From contig NC_058337.1 in NCBI RefSeq assembly GCF_905475395.1, positions 100,620,368 to 100,684,367 of the forward strand: a stretch of DNA of 64,000 bases, given 5' to 3'. The position numbers were made by a program, and so were the translations under genes. The notes beneath the pieces were generated by a model that was not told the origin of the DNA, ran no database searches, and was given only the letters and a program-made list of their open reading frames with translations. This stretch comes from Chrysoperla carnea. Its lineage: Eukaryota > Arthropoda > Insecta > Neuroptera > Chrysopidae. Shown piece by piece: positions 49,458 to 58,266 of this stretch; within the stretch, counting starts at the first letter, position 1, and each line of letters starts with the position of its first letter.

Positions 49458-50556
49458 TCTTTAAAGAAAATATCCTTCTTTACACATAAGCGACGGTTCT
49501 TATTTATTACAAAAAACATTTAAAAAGTATCAAAAAAAAAATAGTATTTTTAATTTATTATTTATTTTACACTTGACCCCCTACTCTTGGGCAAGTTATA
49601 CTAAAAAAATTACATTAAAATTCCATTTAGGGTGATGATCTAGGAAAAAGAATTGACTTTATAGTATACTTTCCCTCGTCGGAAGGGTTGATTATGGTAT
49701 ATTCGTAAACCAATCGTATCACACACATACGGTATTGCTAATGTGATAATTATTTTTGTTCGTTAAATAAACTCCAATAGTATCGATAATTAATTTAAAT
49801 TTGTTTTAATTCTTATGGAACATCAAAATTTAAAGACAAATGCTAAACGACGAGTAGTTCTATAAGAATGATAAAAATAGAAAATTTCAAAGAAATATGT
49901 ATTTATTTCTTTGTTTTGATGAAAAAAATTCATAATAACACTCAGTTTTAATTGTTTTTTTTAATTTACATAATTAATTTAAAAAAGAATTTGTAACTAT
50001 GTAAATAATTATATTAAATTATAAGAATATTTTTATTTTAAAAGAAAACTAAAAATTGGAAAAAAATTCAATTTAAGAAAAGGAATGTTATGTTTTAAAA
50101 CAAAAAAATGTATGTATTTAAAAAAAAAAAGGCACATTAAATATATATTTTGCAAGAAATTTATTTTTTATTTTAATTGTTGTTTGAGGGGGTTGATGTA
50201 CGATATTGATAAACCATTCCAGCACCCACTTTGTCTTGTTTACCAAAATCCCTAATAACACATCCAAAAAATATACACATACTTTTAAAAATTTATCGGG
50301 AATTTAAATTTATTACCGGGTAAAATCAACTAAAACTTAATGAAGGCTTTTCTTTGAGTGTTCTAAAACTTATTTTGAATCCCTTTGGTTTTTTTTATAA
50401 GAGATATAAAGGCGTAAAATAAAGTGTTTCGTAGATATCTTGGAAATTATCATTCTGTTTTGAAATTATAATGGACTAATTTGAGTAGAATTAGTAAAAT
50501 TAATATAGATGTATAATAACTCAAAGCAGATTTAAATGATGATACTTTTTTTTAAA

Positions 50557-51704
50557 TTACCATGAATTATAACATAAATCTGGTAAATAATCTTCAATCA
50601 TTTTCACTACAGATTCATCTGATTTTGCATCTAATTGAACTTCTTTTGGTATAATTTCTCGAATTTTTTCCATATTTGTCTTTGAATACAATCTAGTAAA
50701 AAATGATATTTTCATCATGAAACAATTCTTATAGATGTCGCAATCAAGTATCTTAATTAGCTATTTAATTAACAGCCTAGGCATATGACTTGGATCGAGA
50801 ATTTTAAGGTAAATATATTAGTCTCATGAGGGGCCATCCTGTGGGAATTTCGTGTTAACTTGTGTAAATCTGGTTCTTCAGCTATCTGTATACCAAGTTT
50901 CATCACAATCCGTTCAGTAGTTTTAGCATGAAGAAGTAACACAAAGAGCATAGGATAGAGGAGAAGCAGCCCATATGAGCTATTGTAAAATCGTAGTATA
51001 CGAGTTTCAGCGCCTCTACCGAGTCAGGCTTTCAAACTTAATAGTTAATAGTCACCCCCGCAAAGTAGTTAAACTTAATAGCCATACCCGCAAAGGCCTA
51101 CAAACTTAATAGTTGATCGCCTCAGACTCCAGATGTCACTTATAATTATACTTCTGCTTCTTGTCTATCCTATAGTCTTTGAAGTAACATATATAAACAC
51201 GACACTTTCGCAGTTGTAATTCAAATTTGTTTATTTACATATTTACATATGATAGATACTACATTGCCGGTGCGAGAACGTAAACAATAGAAGCGCGCGT
51301 AACCAACGATAACATTCCGATTACGATACCCCTTATGTTGTTTTATTTTATTTTAATGTGCTTACCTGGTTTCTGCTTCCATAACAGCCTTAATTATGCG
51401 TTGACAAATTACATCATCTTCATATAAACAATTAAATCTTAAATTTGTTATATTACATTGAAATATGATTTGATTTAACATTTGTATTATTAACCGTCCG
51501 TACTGTGGTGTACATTCGAATTCTACAATATAACCTAGCTTCTTTAACTCATCTACAAAAATTTATTATAATCCAAAATTTTTGAATTATGCATTAAAGT
51601 ATAAGTTCAGTTAATATACTTGTAAGTCCCCATAATCTTTGTTTTTTATGTCGAATAATACCATTCGCCTCATAAGGACCATAAATAATTTTTACTAGCA
51701 CCAT
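50557..51704 (-). CDS. C10orf53: UPF0728 family protein (C10orf53-like), 3 exons
   Basis: Coding exons on the minus strand are 51704-51620, 51552-51366 and 50692-50557. They join in phases 1 and 2 into 135 residues. The start is MVLVKIIYGPYEANGI, followed by KKQRLWGLTNELKKLGY and IIFQCNITNLRFN. These match the UPF0728 pattern: a Y-G-P-Y near the N-terminus, R-L-x-G-L, then (I)-x-F-x-C-N-I. The human member is about 93 residues. This protein has a C-terminal extension of roughly 40 residues from the third exon, ending DYLPDLCYNSW, with no domain I recognise. Molecular function is unknown. No signal peptide or membrane segment is evident. The gene is convergent with Ogdh, their stop codons 1.1 kb apart. 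Confidence 0.85.
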
Positions 51705-52194
51705 TATAAGAAATCTTTGTTAAATTTACAATTAAAATCGATTTCCATGTACTACATTTTTCTTACAGCATGTCCATTTACCTTCTTCAAATATCTACGA
51801 AATGTGGTCAAAACTATAGTAACATTGTTTATAGCATGGTTTATAGCCCTTAAAGAAAAAATGTATTTCAATTTTCAAAATATTTCGAAAGGGTTCCAAA
51901 ATAAGGTTTCCGCTATTTTTTTCACGTATCTACTCATTCTTACGGGGAATGAAAAAACATTAATTAAAAAACAAAACTTAATTGCATGTAAATTATAGGA
52001 GATGCTCGATTTTGAAGAACCGTCTAAAATTTACTTCCGAAATGTAAATACTTTAAGCTAGTACTTATTTCGTTGCAGACTGTAGAGGTAATCTCATGTT
52101 GGCTTGTGTGTATGGTTTACAAGTTTGTATACAACATTTCCGTTAAATATTATATATCTACGAGAAGTAACACCTATAGTTCTCTTTCAACCTT

Positions 52195-52277
52195 CCAGGT
52201 GGAAAGTGTTAACTTTCGTCCCTGTGTTAAACGAAGTTACCGCTGTCGGCCTCCGTCGAGCAGAAAAATAGTACTTT
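52195..52277 (+). repeat. Short dispersed repeat, second copy
   Basis: Same block as at 26700-26782, here starting GGAAAGTGTTAACTTTCGTC and ending GAGCAGAAAAATAGT. About nine in ten bases agree by eye. Confidence 0.6.
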
Positions 52278-52508
52278 CACGTACATAAAGATTTTGTTTA
52301 GCAATTTGTTTTATGAAAATGAACAATATGATTTTTCATGAAAACTTAAGCATTTTGTTGTTGTTGTTGTCAAAATAAATAAAAATCGTTTATATTTTAA
52401 ATTTTGTTTTATTTTTTAAAATTTCTATCCTATTTTTTCTTTCAGAATAAAATTATCAATTAATTAATTATTTAGCAAATGTATTAAATTAATTAAATTA
52501 TTATTAAG

Positions 52509-52720
52509 AAGCCGAGTGGCTGTGTGGGTATAGCACTTGCAAATGAAACTAAGGTAAGATAGTTCGTATCCTAGTGTGGATAAAAAGGTCAGTTGGTCTC
52601 ATTAATTGGTCAGCATCAGAAAATTTTTTATTAAAGATTGAAAAAACTCCACCTATGCGCGATCGGGAAGCATTCGCTGATAATTGGTCAGCTAATATAA
52701 ATAATTGATCAGTTTAATTT
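52509..52720 (+). repeat. SINE-like unit: tRNA-like head plus body
   Basis: The head GCCGAGTGGCTGTGTGGGTA resembles an RNA polymerase III A box. AGTTCGTATCC about 45 bases further on resembles a B box (consensus GGTTCRANNCC). The body GGTCAGTTGGTCTCATTAAT ... GCGCGATCGGGAAGCATTCG follows and is repeated, inverted and without this head, at 55136-55316. Too diverged for a functional tRNA gene. Confidence 0.5.
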
Positions 52721-53160
52721 TATATTCAAAAAATAATATAATTTCGAAAAAATTTTCAATTTTTTCAACATTTGTACTAGGAGAACATAAGTGGGAATTA
52801 GTAGTTCCTGATAAGGAGAAAGGTGAGTAAGTGTTTTCACCCCGAAAGTCTAAAATTTTATTTTGGCAGAAAGTTATTGGTCTGCCCACTAGAGGTCACA
52901 CTCACCAAACACGGGTGTGCAGACCACTAACTTTCTGACTTACGAGGTGACAACAATTACCTTGCTATCAGGTACTACTTATTCCGTCCGTCCTTGATGT
53001 TCTCCTAGTAGAAATGTGAAAAAAACTGAAGTTTTTGAACGAAAAAAAACTAATTTTTTCATCATTTACTAGGCAAACATGCTGTGGTGGAAATTTGAAA
53101 AAAAATGAAAATAAAAATCAGATTTTGCTTAAAAGATTTAATGAACTTTTTTTTAATATA

Positions 53161-53232
53161 TGTCCGCACCTAGTTTCGAACCAAGGGACTATTTATTCGA
53201 AGTCAGATACGCTAACCATTATACCATTAGGG
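53161..53232 (-). repeat. tRNA-like segment (Arg-type), probable SINE head or tRNA pseudogene
   Basis: On the minus strand: CCCTAATGGTATAATGGTTA (A-box-like), an anticodon-arm-like CTGACTTCGAATAAATAG with TCG in the loop, and GGTTCGAAACT (B box). The acceptor stem ends do not pair well, so it is not called as a functional tRNA. Confidence 0.5.
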
Positions 53233-53633
53233 CTCTGTTATTCGTATTAATAAATAATTATATTCATATTTTCGACTTTCTTAAATTATAACAAAAAGTA
53301 AAACTCATTTTCGGAAAATTTTGAGTAGTATTATTACAAAAAAAAATGGCAAACGAAGTTTGAAATACTTACCTATCGTGAAGTTCGAAATACTCACCAA
53401 TTTTTACTGAAATAATATTGTATAGCTACAGAGAGATGGGGAAAAATAAAATAAAAACAGGGTTTGAGTTTTCAACTTTATTTAAATGAAATCAAAATAC
53501 ATAAAAACTATTTACGAATTACTTGCACATAATTCCATATAATTAATTTCATCTTAAAAAAATTTTTTTGCATCAACTTTTTTTTTACAAACCAAATACC
53601 ACACAAAAATAAAATGAAAATCCAAAAAGAATA

Positions 53634-54055
53634 CAGTGCAACCTCGATATAACGAATCTGAAGGGAACCAGTAAATATTCGTTATATCAAGTAATTCGTT
53701 AAACTGAGGTTTGTTATATTGAGGTTAAGTTGGTCTAAAATTCGTTATAAAGAGGAAAAAAGTGTCGGAACCTCTCGCGAGATGAATTACATACTATGGA
53801 GTATACTAACTGTCATATATTGGTGGGACTTTATACGTTATATAAAGGTTTTGAATTGACGAATTTCGTTATTTAGAGGTATTTAAATTTTTTATGTAGT
53901 TGAAAATTCGTTATAAAGAGGCTGTTCGCAAAAAATATTCGTAATGTAGAGGTATATTTTATATTGACTCTTATGGACAATTCAAGGGGATTGCGAAAAA
54001 TTTGTTAAATCGAGGAATTCGTTATATTGAGGTTCGTTATATTAAGGTTGCACTG
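53634..54055 (-). mobile_element. 422-bp MITE with pogo/Tigger-like ends, copy B
   Basis: Same element as at 13095-13516, in reverse orientation, with TA at both borders. I found only about two differences in the parts I compared base by base, such as a G/C near CGCGAGAGG and a G/A near the left third. Near-identity and equal length point to recent activity of the family. Confidence 0.9.
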
Positions 54056-54333
54056 TATTTACAATCCAACTTCTTTATCTCACCTATATTTTATAAGAAT
54101 TTGTTTGTACCTTTACTAAAAAAAAATTAATTAGTTAATTAATAATTTTGTTCTGAAAGGAAAAATGGGATTGAATAAAATAAAACAAAATTTAAAATAT
54201 ATAACGATATTTATTTATTTATATTAATTTGAAAACGTTATCCCGAAAATTGATTTTTTACTATATAAAATAACCATTATTATTATTCATTCAAATTTTT
54301 TATAGGTGACATATGTACAAATATATATAATAC

Positions 54334-54856
54334 AAGTGAAAACAAACAATTGACTGAGTTAATTGTTGAAATACCATGCATAGTCAGTGTTGATTTATTT
54401 ATCACATTACACATACAAACATGTGACACATACATAACTGATAATCAAGTATAGTACCTATTATAAAATTTCCGCCTAATTGCCGCCCTCACGAGTAAAC
54501 AGTGATGTTTATGAAAAAAAATTTTACATTTAAACTTTTGTTCTATCTCTAACGGTTTACAAGATGGGTCCTACGGACCCAAGACCCAATTCACCTATGA
54601 TGCTCATTTACGAACTTGACCTCACTTTTTACGTCCTGAGTACGCTGTAAAAATTTCAGCTCGATATCTTTTTTCGTTTTTGAGTTATCGTGTCCACAGA
54701 CGGGCGGATGGACGGACGGACAACCGGAAATGGACCAATTAGGTGATTTTATGAACACCTATGACAAAATTTTTATACTAACATCATTATTTTTAAGCGT
54801 TACAAACTTGGGACTAAACTTAATATACTATGTATATTTCATATATACATGGTATA
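54334..54856 (+). repeat. R1 dispersed repeat, copy 5
   Basis: From AAGTGAAAACAAACAATTGA to ATATATACATGGTATAAA. Compared with copy 4 it lacks an internal stretch, but the right half is nearly identical, including GGTCCTACGGACCCAAGACC and GACGGACGGACAACCGG. Confidence 0.85.
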
Positions 54857-54917
54857 AAAAGAGTGAAAAATTTAAATAAAAGGAAAAATTCATTTTTTTA
54901 AAAGTAAAAATTTTATC

Positions 54918-54993
54918 ATTTTTTTTTTTTGATATGTACTACTATCAAATATACATGTATATTTGATAGTAGTACATATCAAAAAAAAAAAAT
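54918..54993. repeat. Perfect 76-bp palindrome, no spacer
   Basis: Centred at 54955/54956 within ATACATGTAT. Each base of the left half (T-run, GATATGTACTACTATCAAAT) is matched by its complement in the right half (ATTTGATAGTAGTACATATC, A-run). The match ends at 54917/54994. It begins 61 bp after R1 copy 5. Confidence 0.9.
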
Positions 54994-55135
54994 TATAAAA
55001 AAAATATTTCCCCTACTCTGTCTGGTTTATAGTGAAGAGCTGTGCGTAAGTACTCACTGCCCTGATAAAACCATCCGGCTCAAAGCATGCGCGTTACGAC
55101 AGAGACAACTTTTTTAATTTTTTTTAATATTAAAT

Positions 55136-55345
55136 TAAACTGACCAATTATTTATATTAGCTGACCAATTATCAGCGAATGCTTCCCGATCGCGCATAGG
55201 TGGAGTTTTTTATTTTTTCTGCGAATGAGGTACTAAACTTATTAATTGACCTTGAAAAACTTTAATCTTTAATAAAAAATTTTCTGATGCTGACCAATTA
55301 ATGAGACCAACTGACCTTTTATGACTAATTTCTGACCTTTCAGAT
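55136..55345 (-). repeat. Inverted copy of the SINE-like body at 52.58 kb
   Basis: TGACCAATTAATGAGACCAA and CGAATGCTTCCCGATCGCGC are the inverse of the 52.58-52.72 kb body. This copy has an additional segment of about 60 bp in the middle (CTGCGAATGAGGTACTAAAC and following). A different, non-tRNA-like sequence takes the place of the head. Confidence 0.7.
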
Positions 55346-55424
55346 GGTATAATTGGTCAATCGAAATTCCGCACATGAGGTGCTAAGATCGCGGAGCTAA
55401 AAATGGCTTGGTTTATGCTAAAAT

Positions 55425-55720
55425 TTGAAACTTTTTAATAGGGGAACATGTCATATAGTTTATCTCACTGATATTCTCCTATTACAAAATATTTAAAAAT
55501 TAGTATTTAAAAATTAAAAAATCACTCGTTAAGGCTAAAATTTGAAATTTTGTAACAGAAGAACATGTTTAATGTTATCCCCTTTTTAATAACATATTCA
55601 CCTATTACAAAATATTTAAAAAATACTTATTTTGCTTGCTTTTTTGTTGTACATGCTAAAATTTATTCTTGTTGAATAAAATTTTATAAGATTTTGTAAT
55701 AGGAGAACATGTTATTTCAC
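55425..55720. repeat. Alternating forward and inverted 'AGGAGAACATGT' modules
   Basis: Forward modules TTTTAATAGGGGAACATGTC (about 55434), TTTGTAACAGAAGAACATGT (about 55552) and TTTGTAATAGGAGAACATGT (about 55693) alternate with inverted ones, ATATTCTCCTATTACAAAAT (about 55472) and ATATTCACCTATTACAAAAT (about 55595). Related modules occur at 52.77, 53.0 and 53.07 kb. Confidence 0.6.
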
Positions 55721-55911
55721 AAAAAAAAAAAAAAAAAAATTAATTAATTATGTTAGTCCCACTTTCCTACTTATGTCATAAATCACTCTTCTGTCAGAGA
55801 GAGGGTGGGTATTAAAATAACATAAAATATACATATCCCCCTCTCTTACATATTTGTCGCTTTTGGTTCTCGTGAAAATTATGGAAAAAAACGACTTTAT
55901 CTCGGTATATC

Positions 55912-55985
55912 AATATTAATTGGGACAATGCTAGATGCGAACCGAGGTACTCTGTAATCGGAGGCGACTGGGCTAGTCACCACTC
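55912..55985 (-). repeat. tRNA-like segment, probable SINE head
   Basis: On the minus strand AGGTAGAGTGGTGACTAGCC resembles an A box region. CCTCGGTTCGCATCTAGC contains a B-box match (GGTTCGCATCT). The spacing is tRNA-like but the acceptor arm is not convincing. Confidence 0.45.
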
Positions 55986-56257
55986 TACCTTTCACATAAT
56001 ATATTTATCAATAATGTAATATACATACCTTTTACTCACATTTTTCAATAAACTTGTTTTCTTAAACTCCCCCATATTGTTGCGTTCGATGAAAAATGAT
56101 TTTAAAAAAACCACGTTGTCATGCGTACTTGAATGAATTTGAATATTTTAAATTTGAAAAGAATGTTCTTCAAGCAAAGTAAATCATATAAATTAAAAAG
56201 ATTTTAATAATCACACAATATAAGAATAAATAAAAGAACTAATTAAATTAGATAAAA

Positions 56258-58217
56258 ATGTCTCGACAAGGGTCGAAATTTGATATGAAAAAAGTCGTAA
56301 GTATTACAGCTAATCAATTTTTTGTTGTTGTAAATATACTAATTTAGAAAATTTAATAGAATTCGGAACTAGTGACACTTACTTATGGGACATTAGTTGC
56401 ACAAATTGTAAAAGATTATGAAAATGTTGACGATGTGAATCGACAATTAGATCGTATAGGATATAATATGGGTGTCAGATTGATTGAAGATTTTCTTGCA
56501 AAGAGTGGAAGTGGTCGATGTTTAGATTTACGTGATACAGCTGATAAAATACAAACGGCTTTTCATATGTATTTGGGTATATCTGTAGGTATTGGTGGAT
56601 GGAGTCCTGCGGGGGACGAATTTGCAATCACAATTGATTCAAATCCATTAACTGATTTAGTTGAATTACCGGATGAGTTGAGGACAACCTTAAAATATTG
56701 TGGTGTATTATGTGGAGCTATTCGGGGTGCTTTGGAAATGGTTCAACTAGAAGTTCAATGTTGGATTTCACAAGTATGTACAAAATAGTCTAAGTGTCAA
56801 TGGCCAGTAAACTTAGTTTATTTTAATAAATTATAAACTTCGTCAATTACTCTCGTTTATCCATCGTACAAGAAATGGGGACTCATTTTTCTAAACGGTG
56901 ATCGAATATCTAAAATCTATCGAATCAGTCATGTTAAAAGGAATCAACCTTTGATTAAGTTTTACGCCTTGTTAACGACCGAGTTTAAAAATGTAATACT
57001 TAACCATGCTGAGACTTAGGGCAAAGAATATTATCATTAATAACGTATATTTCAGAGTTGTTAAAATACCCTATTTTCAGGGGCGGATTTATGCGTAGGT
57101 AAAGAAGGCCTGTACCTACGGAGGCAATAAAAACTGGAGTAGCAAAAAATTCGTTTCAATTATTAAAATTTTTTTTGTTTAATAAAAATGTGAATTTTTT
57201 TCAATTTTAGTCAATTTGCGTGAAACAATCATTTGAACAAGTCGCCACTTCACTTAAACTATATATAATCACTATGTTCTCGAATGTCACTATCCTGGAA
57301 GTTTTAGAACGTTTCGCTACATCTGAAGTCTCACTTCGCAACTCTCGATCCAAAAGTGAAACCAACCAATCCTGTTTCACTAGGCAAATGGTTGCACGAA
57401 CATAACTTGCACCAGATGTATCCGATGATCGATATCGCTGTTAGAATGTTTACTTGCATTGCAATAACAAATTGTACTGCGTAACGTTCATTTTCATGCT
57501 TGAAACGTATCAAAACTTATTTGCGTTCCACGATGAAAGAGAACAGACTAAATTCTTTGGCTATAATGTGTATTGAAGTTGAAACTTTGCTACAAGTTGA
57601 TCTGAACAAAATCATCGGTACATTTGCTGTTGAAAAAGTCCGGCGTAAAAATGTACATTGAAATAATTGAAAAATGAATTGTTTTTTTGTTTTGTAAACC
57701 TTACTTATGATTAAAAAGTTATTTCATTTATTATATTAAATATTTTTCAATTTCCAAATAAATAAAACAGATTTTTGTTTATAAAAAGGGTGGCACTTTG
57801 ATGCTGGCCTATGGGCGGCAAATTCGTAAATCCACCCCTGCCTAAATTGTTTATTATTTTGAGACAGTTTTCCATAATAAATTTAGATTTTTGTTTCAAA
57901 TTCTATCAGAATGAATTAGCTAATCGTAATTATGTCGAACCCATTTATGTCAAAGTACACGCTACGATTGATGGATTTCGTAGTTTCTTTTTTAACAGTT
58001 TGTATTTAACTTAATTTGAGCCCACACGGGTAAACAGTGAGTGTAAAAAATGCATGCTTTTTATTCTAAATTGCCTTGGTGTTCGTACATCCTTAAACGC
58101 ATTCATTGCATTGCATATTTTATTTTACAGGATCAACTTAAAGGTGATGCGAATACAGAATTAAGGGTGAAATTTATACGTAAATTAGAAGATGCGGTAC
58201 CGGCTGGTGAAGATTGA
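56258..58217 (+). CDS. TRAPPC3: TRAPP complex subunit 3 (Bet3), 3 exons, complete
   Basis: Coding exons 56258-56296, 56360-56773 and 58131-58217, phase 0 at both junctions, give 179 residues; the human protein has 180. It begins [60 protein letters not shown] and [16 protein letters not shown] follow. It ends [12 protein letters not shown]. Cys67 in GRCLDL corresponds to the cysteine that carries the buried palmitoyl group in Bet3. TRAPP is the Golgi-associated exchange-factor complex for Rab1/Ypt1 in ER-to-Golgi tethering, and Bet3 is a core subunit. Intron 1 is only 63 nt; intron 2 (1.36 kb) carries a deleted hAT element. The stop codon lies 49 bp from that of GatA on the opposite strand. 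Confidence 0.97.
57078..57840 (+). mobile_element. Deleted hAT transposon in TRAPPC3 intron 2
   Basis: Terminal inverted repeats: CAGGGGCGGATTTATGCG at the left; at the right, read inverted, CAGGGGTGGATTTACGAATT. They are flanked by 8-bp target duplications CCTATTTT (57070-57077) and CCTAAATT (57841-57848), with 6 of 8 matching. CAGGGG ends plus an 8-bp duplication are typical of hAT. At 763 bp it is far shorter than an autonomous element and keeps only the transposase C-terminus. Confidence 0.85.
57308..57661 (+). pseudogene. hAT transposase C-terminal dimerisation domain, one in-frame stop
   Basis: An open frame in the direction of the element: [20 protein letters not shown], then the region aligned to A-E-R-S-F-S, where TAA at 57482-57484 replaces the glutamate codon. 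[34 protein letters not shown] and FAVEKVRRK follow, with a stop at 57661. Order and spacing match the hAT family dimerisation region. The catalytic domain is deleted, so the copy cannot move itself. Confidence 0.8.
58021..58047 (+). repeat. R1 internal fragment (very short)
   Basis: GCCCACACGGGTAAACAGTG corresponds to the R1 internal border GCCCTCGTGGGTAAACAGTG. Nothing more of the family is recognisable. Confidence 0.35.
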
Positions 58218-58266
58218 AAAAAACTAAATTTATTAAATAAATATTTTTTTTATTTTTATTTTATTT
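58218..58266. terminator. Shared 49-bp region between convergent stop codons
   Basis: AATAAA for TRAPPC3 lies at 58236-58241. On the minus strand AATAAA occurs at 58260-58265, 58255-58260 and 58249-58254 for GatA. Since cleavage usually falls 10-30 bases after the signal, each transcript should run into or past the other's stop codon, making overlapping antisense 3' ends. Confidence 0.7.

Larger units (their letters stand above)
51705..56257. other. Intergenic repeat nest between UPF0728 and TRAPPC3
   Basis: A divergent intergenic region of about 4.5 kb that should hold both promoters. It carries a dispersed short repeat at 52.2 kb, three tRNA-like segments, an inverted repeat pair (52.58 and 55.14 kb), the second 422-bp MITE, an R1 copy, a perfect palindrome and a set of alternating hairpin modules. 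No protein-coding exon was recognised. Confidence 0.6.

Noticed and set aside
53161-53232. Functional tRNA-Arg(TCG) gene
   Set aside because: A and B boxes and a TCG loop are present, but the acceptor and anticodon stems do not pair well enough. Kept only as a tRNA-like repeat.
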